Of a stretch of 15,544 nt of DNA, positions 5,631-12,945 are shown in pieces. The notes beneath the pieces are model-generated. The model saw only the letters and a list, made by a program, of their open reading frames with translations, was not told where the DNA came from and did no database searches. Within the stretch, counting starts at the first letter, position 1; each line of letters starts with the position of its first letter. The position numbers and the translations under genes are program-made. Source of the DNA: Candidatus Roizmanbacteria bacterium (GTDB lineage Bacteria; Patescibacteriota; Microgenomatia; GCA-001788215; 2-01-FULL-40-14); assembly GCA_016203755.1 (NCBI GenBank), contig JACQMD010000145.1:1-15544 (forward strand), in the 5' to 3' direction.

Positions 5631-6981
5631 CTGGTAGTAATTCCGCTACTCCTTTGAGTAACGTTACCTGTCCGGAAGCGGTAAACTCCACCGCATCTTT
5701 CTCAAGAGGAGCCAGTATCTGATCTTCCTGATATCCCATTTTTTGTGCCAGTACTCCATATTGACGTACGTGTCGCGGCTCGCCCCCGATAGGGATGATA
5801 TATTGAGGGCAGGTAAGACCCATCATTAACATCAAGTCATTTTGCGCCCCGTGACCTGATACGTGTAATTCGTCATTAATGTCAGAATATACCACCTCTG
5901 CCCCGAGGATAGTCAATTTGTTAATCAGTTGATGCACTTGCTGTTCGTAGCCGGGGATCGGATCTGCGGAAAAGATAATCGTATCATGAGGTCGAATACT
6001 AATATCTTTGTTATTCTCATCGGCAAGACGGGAAAGAGCGGAGTCTTCCTGTCCTTGACTGCCGGCAACAATAAAAAAGAGTTGTTGTGGAGGGTATTTT
6101 TTCGCGGCGCGCGACTCAATGACCGATTTTTTGGGAAAATGGAGATATCCGAGTTTTTGTGCTACCTCAGCATTCGTTCGCATACTCCTTCCTAATAGAA
6201 CAATTTTTCGCTTAAAGAGGGAAGCGATATTAACTGCCTGTTGAATCCGGGAAATATTGGATGATTGTGTGGTGAAAAAAACGTTTCCGCGTGCCTTTCG
6301 TACTTCAATTTCAAGACTTTCCTGAATCGTCTCCTCAGATAACGTATACCCTTTTCGCTCGCTTCTGACACAATCGGATAATAAACATAAAACCCCTTGT
6401 TTACCAACCGATGCAATTTTCCCAACCTCTGTCTGCCACCCGTCGACCGGTGACCAGTCAAATTTAAAATCTGACGCATGATAAAACGTTCCGACAGGGG
6501 TTTTCACAATAATATTGGTTGCATCAGGAATTGAGTGGGTCACATGGACAAACGAAATAGAAAAGTGTCCTAATTGCAGGATAGAGTTTATCTTCATGGT
6601 ATGAAATTGTGCAGGAAGATTGTATTCAGCAAACCGTGCTTTGGCGAGTGCTACCGTGAGTCGGCTGCCGTAGATAGGGACTTGCACATGAGCCAATAGA
6701 TGATGGAGCGCTGAAGTGTGATCTTCGTGTCCATGCGTCAACACCACACCACGAATATACGATTGTTTATCTAATAAATACTGAACATCGGGCACTATCA
6801 ACTCTTCACCGTCTTCAGAAAACCCAACCCCACAGTCAATAATCACACTATCGGTAAGCTTTCCGTCCTTCCAATATTCATACACAAACATATTTTTTGT
6901 CACCACTCCTACTCCCCCGAGAAAAACGATGCGGAGACGGTCGTTCTTAAATTGTTTTTCTAGATTGACTTGTTGTTCCAT
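5617..6981 (-). CDS. rnj: Ribonuclease J-type metallo-beta-lactamase/beta-CASP nuclease
   Basis: This 454-residue nuclease has the RNase J order of motifs: LRIVFLGGVG, the zinc-binding HGHEDH at residues 83-88, His149 (HVTHSIPDAT), Asp171 (YHASDFKFD), the beta-CASP insertion with GRSMRTN near 264-270, and HVSGHG at 373-378. It degrades or matures RNA by endo- and 5'-exonuclease activity in the cytoplasm. Well-studied RNase J proteins are about 555 residues, so the C-terminal oligomerisation domain appears to be missing. The ATG at 6981 is chosen over an in-frame TTG at 6990. There is no Shine-Dalgarno, but a TAAAAT ends 8 nt upstream and may be an internal promoter. It lies 11 nt after the Lon-like gene, making it the terminal gene of the nusA-pnp superoperon. 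Confidence 0.92.
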   Translation of the reverse strand: MEQQVNLEKQFKNDRLRIVFLGGVGVVTKNMFVYEYWKDGKLTDSVIIDCGVGFSEDGEELIVPDVQYLLDKQSYIRGVVLTHGHEDHTSALHHLLAHVQVPIYGSRLTVALAKARFAEYNLPAQFHTMKINSILQLGHFSISFVHVTHSIPDATNIIVKTPVGTFYHASDFKFDWSPVDGWQTEVGKIASVGKQGVLCLLSDCVRSERKGYTLSEETIQESLEIEVRKARGNVFFTTQSSNISRIQQAVNIASLFKRKIVLLGRSMRTNAEVAQKLGYLHFPKKSVIESRAAKKYPPQQLFFIVAGSQGQEDSALSRLADENNKDISIRPHDTIIFSADPIPGYEQQVHQLINKLTILGAEVVYSDINDELHVSGHGAQNDLMLMMGLTCPQYIIPIGGEPRHVRQYGVLAQKMGYQEDQILAPLEKDAVEFTASGQVTLLKGVAELLPVTKH

Positions 6982-6992
6982 ACTGTTCAATT

Positions 6993-8078
6993 TTACACAC
7001 TACTCTGATATTGAGGTAAATACTCCTTAATATTCTGACTGGTTAATACAATAGATTGGAGTTTCCCTTCAACAATTGCCTTGGCAACTTTTCGACAGAT
7101 ACCATTAATCGTCCGCTCAAGCGTACGAATCCCTGCATCAAATCCAAGCGGTCTGACTATAGTCGGCCAGATACTCTCATCAATAGTTAGCTGCTGGACT
7201 GTCAAACCGCAGTTATTGATTTCTTTGGGAAACACATAATCCCGTCCTATTACGATTTTTTCTTCATCAGTATACGATGGCATCTGAATGGGCTCAAGTC
7301 GATCAAGTACCGCTGTCGCAATATGCCTGGTATTGTTCGCGGTTGCTACAAAAAGTACCTGAGAAAGATCAAATGGATAGTCCAGATAATGATCGGTAAA
7401 TGCAAAATTTTGTTCAGGGTCCAGTAGCTCCACCAGTACTCCCATAATATCCGCACGGGCTGTCTCAGCGACACGATCAACTTCATCAAGAAGAACAACG
7501 GGATTGCGTGACTGGGCCCGAACGAGAGCCTTAATAACCTGCCCGGGCTCAGCATCGGGATGGACGCGCGATTGACCACGAAGATCAAGGGGCGAACCCA
7601 TGCCGCCAAAAGGAATACGAATAAATTTTCTCCCCATCGCCTCTGCAATGGAATACGCAAGCGTCGTCTTCCCTGTTCCAACCAGGCCGACAAAACAAAG
7701 AATCGGTGCCCGAGGAGAACGTACCGAAGAAGGAGTATTCTGTTGTTTTTGTAACTTAAGGACGGCAAGATATTCGATAATTCGCTCCTTAATCTGATTC
7801 ATACCGTAATGATTCTTATCAAATAATGCTTTCGTACGAACCAAATCAAGATTATCAGTGGTGATCGTACTCCAGGGTAAACGGACAACCAAATTGATGT
7901 ATTTTTCTGCCTGATCCCAATTCACCATTGTCGCTTCCGAAGTAGAAGATAACTGAAGTTGCTGTACTATTTGGAGTACTTTCTCACGTAGATCTGCCGG
8001 AATAGCACTCGTTCGTATTTTTTCTTCAAGAATGGTAATTCTGCCAACTGAGGCGGAAGTAGAAGTAGTAGTATCCAT
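6993..8078 (-). CDS. Protease-less Lon-like AAA+ ATPase
   Basis: These 361 residues match the centre of Lon. Residues 14-66 resemble the end of its helical N-domain, and LPWSTITTDNLDL...DKNHYGMNQIKERIIEYLAVLK (68-108) is the classical Lon entry to the AAA+ module. Walker A is GLVGTGKT (131-138), Walker B VVLLDEVD (194-201), sensor 1 ATANN (245-249), arginine finger Arg260 in LDRLEPI, and sensor 2 Arg318 in GIRTLER. Nothing follows the lid: the Ser-Lys protease domain is missing, as is the globular substrate-binding N-domain. The Lon pore-loop Tyr-Ile pair (RTYIGxMPG) reads RVHPDAEPG at 171-179. It probably hydrolyses ATP but is not a protease, and ordinary peptide threading is doubtful. The start is ATG 8078, next to an in-frame GTG at 8081. 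Confidence 0.88.
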   Translation of the reverse strand: MDTTTSTSASVGRITILEEKIRTSAIPADLREKVLQIVQQLQLSSTSEATMVNWDQAEKYINLVVRLPWSTITTDNLDLVRTKALFDKNHYGMNQIKERIIEYLAVLKLQKQQNTPSSVRSPRAPILCFVGLVGTGKTTLAYSIAEAMGRKFIRIPFGGMGSPLDLRGQSRVHPDAEPGQVIKALVRAQSRNPVVLLDEVDRVAETARADIMGVLVELLDPEQNFAFTDHYLDYPFDLSQVLFVATANNTRHIATAVLDRLEPIQMPSYTDEEKIVIGRDYVFPKEINNCGLTVQQLTIDESIWPTIVRPLGFDAGIRTLERTINGICRKVAKAIVEGKLQSIVLTSQNIKEYLPQYQSSV

Positions 8079-8085
8079 CACCGTT

Positions 8086-8115
8086 ATTATGAGTACGTTT
8101 ATGACTAATTGTCAA
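8086..8115 (-). promoter_or_regulatory. Candidate promoter for the Lon-like and rnj genes
   Basis: On the minus strand a perfect TTGACA (8115-8110) follows the pnp stop codon region at once. An 18-nt spacer leads to CATAAT (8091-8086, 5 of 6). The -10 ends 7 nt before ATG 8078, so the mRNA would be leaderless or nearly so. It allows this pair to be expressed apart from nusA-pnp. Confidence 0.6.
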
Positions 8116-8117
8116 TA

Positions 8118-10280
8118 CTATTGGTCTCGTTGTAAATGCGGATGGCGGTATGGCCGGTTATACGGTCGACGTTGAGATTCGCCTGTTCTATTCATTCGTT
8201 TTGCAGCATCTTCCTGTTCTGACAACATAGACAGGTTTATCCGTCCCTGATCATCAATTTCAACTACCCGCACCGTGACCTGCTGACCAATTGCAACAAC
8301 ATCTTCGGGAGTTTTAACAAACCCCGTACTCATTTTCGACAGATGTACTAAACCTTCTTTCCCCGGAAGAACTTCAACAAAAGCACCAAACGGGAGAATA
8401 CGCTTTACTACTCCATTGAACTCTTCACCAGCTTTTACTTCCCGGACAATATTTTTTATCCATGATACTGCGTGTTGCACTTTATCTTTCTCTGTTCCGG
8501 CAACAGTCACGACACCATCATCTTCTACGTTTACATCGCAACCCGTTGCGGCGATGATACTTCGAATAATTTTTCCGCCGGGGCCAATCACTTCACCAAT
8601 TTTCTCAACAGGAATCTGTACTGTCTCTATTTTTGGTGCAAATGGAGAAACTGCAGGGCGGGGCACCGGTATGATAGACATCATTCGCTCCAAAATGATA
8701 CGTCGTGCTTCTTTTGCCTGGACGAGAGTTTTTTGTATCATCGCCGCTGTCAATCCATTGCTTTTCACATCAAGTTGAATTGCGGTAATACCATTTTTCG
8801 TGCCTGCTACTTTAAAATCCATATCACCATTAAAATCCTCCACACCCATGATATCGGTGAGCAGTGCGTAGGTATCTTTTTCTTCAACTAATCCGATCGA
8901 GATGCCGGCAACGAGTTCTTTAATGGGTACACCCGCATCCATGAGTGAAAGCGTTGAACCGCACGTTGATGCCATTGAGGTTGATCCGTTGGAAGAAAGA
9001 ACCTCGGAAACTACTTGAATGGTATACGGAAACTCTGATGCTGAGGGCAATACCGGAACCAGGGCTCTTTCAGCAAGCGCGCCGTGACCAATTTCACGTC
9101 GGGATGGCCATCCCACGCGACCAGTTTCTCCCACGGAAAAAGGAGGCATATTATAATGATGAAGATATCGCTTTGTCTCTTCACCTTCGGGAGATTCCAG
9201 CCACTGCTCCATTGAAGGCGAACCGAGCGTTGTTATCGTCAGTGCCTGAGTTTCTCCCCGTTGAAACAATGCAGAACCATGGGTGCGCGGTAATACACCG
9301 ACTTCAATGGTGAGGGGACGGATATCGGTAAGTCCTCTCCCGTCAATGCGTTTTTGTTTCGTCAGTATTTCATGACGAACATGATTATTGAAAATACTAT
9401 CCATCGTCGTAAGTATATCGTCTTCTGTATAATTTTCTGTATGTTTCTCAATGAGTTTCGTCTTCAAATCCTGCAATTGTTCTTCTGCTTTCTTTTCCTT
9501 ACTGGCAGCGGCTGTCATTAACGTTATTATTTCAGTTTTATCTGATTTGGTAAGCTTTGCAATAAATGATGATTCTACGACAGAAGGAGTTTTTTGTTTT
9601 TCTTTTCCAACCTTACGCGTTTCCTCATTAATATGGGAAATAATTGCAGTAATTTCTGTCTGTGCCTTCTGGATTGCACGCTCCATAGCATCATCAGGAA
9701 ACTCTTTTGCTCCCGCCTCAAGCATAATTACTTTCTTATCACTTGCCGAAACTATTAAATCAAGATCTGATTGCGCGATCTGTGCACTCGTTGGATTTAC
9801 CACAAGTTCTCCTGCGACGCTTCCCATCCGTGCTGATGCAATCGGTCCATTCCAGGGAACTGAGGAAAATGAAAGAGCATATGATGCTGCAAGCAACCCG
9901 ACAATATCCGGATTGTTTTCTTTATCGATAGAAAGCACTGTTACAATCACTTGCACTTCATGATGGTAGGATTTTGGAAACAGTGGACGAATAGAACGGT
10001 CAATCAGTCGTGCCGTCAGGATAACATCATCAGAAGGTCTTCCTTCACGCTTTACCCATCGTGAACCTTTTATCCGACCTCCGGAATACAGTTTCTCTGC
10101 ATATTCAACGGTGAGTGGAAAGTATGACAGTGAACTTTCCTTTTTGCTCGAAACTACCGTCGCCAGCACAACAGTTTCACCATATGAAACCAACACGGCA
10201 CTGTCTGCCTGCTGGGCAAGACGTCCAACCTCAATGGTAAACGTTCGCCCTGCTATATCGATTGATGATGTGTGTTTCAA
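8118..10280 (-). CDS. pnp: Polyribonucleotide nucleotidyltransferase (PNPase)
   Basis: This 720-residue PNPase is full length. It performs phosphorolytic 3'-to-5' RNA decay and, in reverse, tails RNA. Order: first RNase PH domain (KHTSSIDIAGRTFTIEVG, YAEKLYSGGRIKGSRW, GRPSDDVILTARLIDR), the helical linker, second RNase PH core (KRIDGRGLTDIRPL, RTHGSALFQRGETQ, and DIMGVEDFNGDMDFKVAGT with the metal-binding aspartates near residue 484), a KH domain with GEVIGPGGKIIRSI near 560-570, and an S1 domain with GVVKRILPFGAFVEV near 615-685. It starts at TTG 10280; no earlier in-frame start follows the rpsO stop, and the next internal Met is far into the first domain. It is 6 nt after rpsO and in the same frame. 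RNA decay partner RNase J lies two genes downstream. Confidence 0.97.
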   Translation of the reverse strand: MKHTSSIDIAGRTFTIEVGRLAQQADSAVLVSYGETVVLATVVSSKKESSLSYFPLTVEYAEKLYSGGRIKGSRWVKREGRPSDDVILTARLIDRSIRPLFPKSYHHEVQVIVTVLSIDKENNPDIVGLLAASYALSFSSVPWNGPIASARMGSVAGELVVNPTSAQIAQSDLDLIVSASDKKVIMLEAGAKEFPDDAMERAIQKAQTEITAIISHINEETRKVGKEKQKTPSVVESSFIAKLTKSDKTEIITLMTAAASKEKKAEEQLQDLKTKLIEKHTENYTEDDILTTMDSIFNNHVRHEILTKQKRIDGRGLTDIRPLTIEVGVLPRTHGSALFQRGETQALTITTLGSPSMEQWLESPEGEETKRYLHHYNMPPFSVGETGRVGWPSRREIGHGALAERALVPVLPSASEFPYTIQVVSEVLSSNGSTSMASTCGSTLSLMDAGVPIKELVAGISIGLVEEKDTYALLTDIMGVEDFNGDMDFKVAGTKNGITAIQLDVKSNGLTAAMIQKTLVQAKEARRIILERMMSIIPVPRPAVSPFAPKIETVQIPVEKIGEVIGPGGKIIRSIIAATGCDVNVEDDGVVTVAGTEKDKVQHAVSWIKNIVREVKAGEEFNGVVKRILPFGAFVEVLPGKEGLVHLSKMSTGFVKTPEDVVAIGQQVTVRVVEIDDQGRINLSMLSEQEDAAKRMNRTGESQRRPYNRPYRHPHLQRDQ

Positions 10281-10286
10281 AGTATA

Positions 10287-10565
10287 TTACTTTTTCAGGC
10301 CCAACTTTTTGATCAAAACGCCGTAGCGCTTTACATCCTTATCTTGAAGGTAGATGAGGAGTCGTCTCCGTTTCGAGATCAAGCCTAAAAGTCCTCTTCG
10401 TGAATGGTTATCTTTTTTATTTTGTTCAAGATGTGTAGAGAGATTTTGAATCCGTGAGGTCAAAAGAGCAATCTGTACCTCAGGAGACCCTGTATCTCCC
10501 CTTTTTACCCCATAATCATCAATTATCTGTTTTTTACTGGATTGAGTCGGTGGAGTTTTCTTCAT
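10287..10565 (-). CDS. rpsO: 30S ribosomal protein S15
   Basis: This 92-residue protein matches the usual S15 length (about 89). Diagnostic stretches are RGDTGSPEVQIALLTSRIQNLSTHLE and KKDNHSRRGLLGLISKRRRLLIYL, the helices that bind the 16S rRNA central-domain three-way junction. The N-terminus carries a few extra residues (MKKTPPTQSS). It starts at ATG 10565 with only a weak upstream purine stretch. It follows the NrnA-like gene by 3 nt and precedes pnp by 6 nt. The rpsO-pnp pair is among the most conserved bacterial gene neighbours. No S15 autoregulatory leader can be placed here, because the gene has almost no intergenic leader. Confidence 0.97.
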   Translation of the reverse strand: MKKTPPTQSSKKQIIDDYGVKRGDTGSPEVQIALLTSRIQNLSTHLEQNKKDNHSRRGLLGLISKRRRLLIYLQDKDVKRYGVLIKKLGLKK

Positions 10566-10568
10566 TGT

Positions 10569-11480
10569 TTATAGCTCTGTAGGTTGCTTGTCTGTTGTAA
10601 ATATCTTCGGTTTCAACCAGTCTTCCGGAGTCTCCTCTAAAGCACCTGCATTTGGTGTAACACCATTACTTACGGGAGAAAAGTCATTTGGCCACGTTGT
10701 GGCTTGCTGTGCTGGTACGACTTGCTGTGCTGATTTGTTTGGTTGAGATGATCCGTTGAGTAACTGTGCATTTGCCCGTCGCAAATACGCAAGTGTCTCC
10801 AATGTATCAGGATCTGCCGTTGCCAGTGAAATATTCCCCTGTACACTCATCATACCCGTATAGAGATTGGAAGCTGGGTCCTGATCAAGTGGCAATCGAA
10901 GTGATTTAATAAGCATAGTCACTGTTTGTGAAACAGGGACGGGTGAGATAATATTAATTCGGCCAAATCGGCTGTTTGTTTCAACTTTGTCAATGTTAAT
11001 AACGGGCTTGCCTGAAAAAATATTTTTGTGATTGGTAAAAAGAGTCCCTAACGATGATAAATCAGCTACTCCTAATGTTAACACAAAATCATATTCTCCT
11101 TTTCCGTAATTGTATTGAATCTGATCAGGGTTAAAATTGAGCTTCTCACCCCGTGGTTCAATCACTAAATTAAAACGGTTATTCTCAATATGATAGCTAA
11201 CCTTTTCAATAGAACCTTCTTCATAGGGAAGCGAAACAACAAGGTTATTACCTCCGGCAAGTTGCTTGGTAATCTTGTCAATAGCAAATAAATGAGCTTT
11301 CTCAACTTTTACCTCATCGGGGGAAACAACAGTAACCTGTTTTCGCATTTTAGCCAATGTTAAATACAGAGCCAGGGAAGCAGCAACCACATCCTCATCT
11401 GCCCCTTTGGGAATAGCTAAAAGGATACTTTGTGCACTTTGCAGTATGCTTCTGATTTGAAAAATATCACTAGAGTTCAT
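10569..11480 (-). CDS. NrnA/DHH-phosphoesterase homologue with degenerate active site
   Basis: This 303-residue protein sits exactly where nrnA (oligoribonuclease/pAp phosphatase) normally lies, between infB and rpsO. The fold is recognisable: SILLAIPKGADEDVVAASLALYLTL matches the first DHH motif, YDFVLTLGVAD the second, NIDKVETNSRFGRINI the third, and SNLYTGMMSVQGNISL plus TPxT-like DPDTLE the fourth. Most metal ligands are changed: His to Pro24 in motif I (Asp28 and Asp30 remain), Asp to Gly137 in motif II, HH to Lys165-Val166 after Asp164, and Asp to Val213 in motif IV. No DHHA1 domain follows; instead a Gln/Pro-rich linker (about 245-285) ends in EETPEDWLKPKIF. Catalysis is therefore unlikely and a binding or scaffold role is inferred. 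Its ATG overlaps the infB end by 11 nt. Confidence 0.8.
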   Translation of the reverse strand: MNSSDIFQIRSILQSAQSILLAIPKGADEDVVAASLALYLTLAKMRKQVTVVSPDEVKVEKAHLFAIDKITKQLAGGNNLVVSLPYEEGSIEKVSYHIENNRFNLVIEPRGEKLNFNPDQIQYNYGKGEYDFVLTLGVADLSSLGTLFTNHKNIFSGKPVINIDKVETNSRFGRINIISPVPVSQTVTMLIKSLRLPLDQDPASNLYTGMMSVQGNISLATADPDTLETLAYLRRANAQLLNGSSQPNKSAQQVVPAQQATTWPNDFSPVSNGVTPNAGALEETPEDWLKPKIFTTDKQPTEL

Positions 11481-12915
11481 AAACTGTATAAGATTGTATC
11501 ATATCGCCAATACGAAAGTCAACGTCTCCCGCAAACTGTACTCCGCATATTTTTCCTTTCTCTACTTTTGTTACTTCTTCCTTTTGTTGACGTACTGACT
11601 TTATCCGTGCGTTTCCTATCTCCTCTCCATTTCTTATTATCACTACTTTATCTCCTTTTGCTATCCTTCCTTCAACTACCTGGCACCCCGCGACTTTTCC
11701 GCCGGTTGCAGCAAACTCTTGGAGGATTTTAGCCTCACCAATGATCTTTTTTTGTGGCCCGCGTTTGAGGATTTCAATAACTTCTGCAATTTCCTCAAAT
11801 AATTGATAAATAACCGTATATGTTCGAATCCGCACTCCTTCATCTTCTGCCAGTTTTTTCACTCGTAACGTAAATCCTACCTGAAATCCGATAATCACCA
11901 ACCCTGCAATTTTGGCGTATGCTACATCGCCTTCGCTGATATCTCCCAGTTCTGCAGAGACAACGAGAACACCTGCTGGTAACCCTGCGCTAATTGCCTC
12001 AAGCGATCCTTGCGTATCGGCTTTGAGTAGTATGGATAAAACGCTTTCCCCGCGCGTTGTATTCCTGCCCGAAACCGGGATAATCGCATCAGGCGAAGCG
12101 ACTCCGCTTCCAGTTGCAATAATACTTCCAACTGATGGAAGAGAAGGAAAACCGAGTACCTCAACCGGCATTCCGGGTGTTGCTTCAGTAACGGTAGTTC
12201 CCCGATCATTAAAAAGCGCACGAATCTTAAATGATTCCTGGTTAGTAAATATCTTATCTCCTCTCAGAAGATTTCCTTTTTGTACCAGAACAGTAGCCAC
12301 GTTACCACGGGTTTTATCTTTCTTTGATTCGATGACTACGCCTTCAAACGGGGCGTATGGTATCGTGGTAAGTTTTTTCAGTTCCGCAACAAGTATTATT
12401 GTACTAAGTAAATCAGTAACACCTTTGCCGGTTTTTGCCGAAATTGGAACGGTTGCAATATTTCCCCCGTGTTCTTCAACAATGACATCATACCGAAGCA
12501 AATCTTTTGTCACTTTTTTGGGTTGAGCGGTTGGTAAATCAATTTTGTTAATAGCAACAATCATGGGAATTCCTGCTTGTTTTATCAGTTTGATTGACTC
12601 AATAGTCTGTGGCTTAACGGACTCCACCGCATCGATAACCAGAAGGGCAATATCGGCCACCTTCGCCCCGCGGGTACGAAGGTTCATAAATGCTTCGTGG
12701 CCAGGAGTATCAATAAAGGTTATCTTCTTTCCTTCAACTGGTACCTGGTAGGCTCCAATATGCTGGGTGATTGCACCCGACTCGCCACTTGCTATCCGTG
12801 ATTTTCGAATCGTATCAAGAAGAGTGGTTTTTCCGTGATCAACGTGTCCCAACACAGCAACTACCGGGGATTTGAGAGAAAATGATTGCTTTTCTGAAGC
12901 TGCTTTTTTTACCAT
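11470..12915 (-). CDS. infB: Translation initiation factor IF-2, short form
   Basis: This 481-residue IF-2 delivers initiator tRNA to the 30S subunit and promotes subunit joining using GTP. GTPase motifs: GHVDHGKT (23-30), DTPGHE (69-74), NKID (123-126), SAK (159-161). Domain II, the domain III region (TQGSLEAISAGL, DVAYAKIAGLVIIGFQV) and the C-terminal tRNA-binding barrel (KGDKVVIIRNGEEIG, GDMIQSYTVYEL) follow. Only about 16 residues precede the G domain; the long N-terminal regions found in most bacteria are missing. A strong Shine-Dalgarno (AAGGAG, 12929-12924) fixes the ATG at 12915, 30 nt after nusA. It overlaps the NrnA-like gene by 11 nt. rbfA, often beside infB, is not present here. 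Confidence 0.97.
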   Translation of the reverse strand: MVKKAASEKQSFSLKSPVVAVLGHVDHGKTTLLDTIRKSRIASGESGAITQHIGAYQVPVEGKKITFIDTPGHEAFMNLRTRGAKVADIALLVIDAVESVKPQTIESIKLIKQAGIPMIVAINKIDLPTAQPKKVTKDLLRYDVIVEEHGGNIATVPISAKTGKGVTDLLSTIILVAELKKLTTIPYAPFEGVVIESKKDKTRGNVATVLVQKGNLLRGDKIFTNQESFKIRALFNDRGTTVTEATPGMPVEVLGFPSLPSVGSIIATGSGVASPDAIIPVSGRNTTRGESVLSILLKADTQGSLEAISAGLPAGVLVVSAELGDISEGDVAYAKIAGLVIIGFQVGFTLRVKKLAEDEGVRIRTYTVIYQLFEEIAEVIEILKRGPQKKIIGEAKILQEFAATGGKVAGCQVVEGRIAKGDKVVIIRNGEEIGNARIKSVRQQKEEVTKVEKGKICGVQFAGDVDFRIGDMIQSYTVYEL

Positions 12916-12923
12916 AGTATTGT

Positions 12924-12929
12924 CTCCTT
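12924..12929 (-). promoter_or_regulatory. Strong Shine-Dalgarno of infB
   Basis: The minus strand reads AAGGAG 8 nt before the infB ATG. It fixes the short infB start and shows that this organism uses Shine-Dalgarno initiation for internal operon genes, in contrast to the apparently leaderless first genes. Confidence 0.8.
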
Positions 12930-12945
12930 CCGTACACTCTCATAT

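Noticed and set aside
5600..5690. A terminator hairpin at the convergent PIN/RNase J end.
   Set aside because: Short GTAAC/GTTAC and GTAG/CTAC pairings exist but none forms a stable stem followed by a T tract on either strand.
4730..6116. A 14-base identical GC-rich string (CGCGGCGCGCGACT) at 4730-4743 and 6103-6116.
   Set aside because: In a window of this size about one 14-base match is expected by chance on a uniform-base model, and in RNase J the string encodes ordinary family sequence. It does not by itself prove a second copy of the palindromic element.
8416..9963. Several plus-strand open frames of 120-170 residues opposite pnp, and a 204-residue one opposite infB (11912-12526).
   Set aside because: They lie wholly antisense to strongly conserved pnp and infB coding sequence, have low-complexity Ser/Ile-rich translations and no start signals, so they are shadow frames.
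10281..10286. TATACT directly before the pnp TTG as a promoter.
   Set aside because: It abuts the start codon with no spacing, so transcription would start inside the coding sequence. It has no -35 and is formed by the two codons after the rpsO stop.
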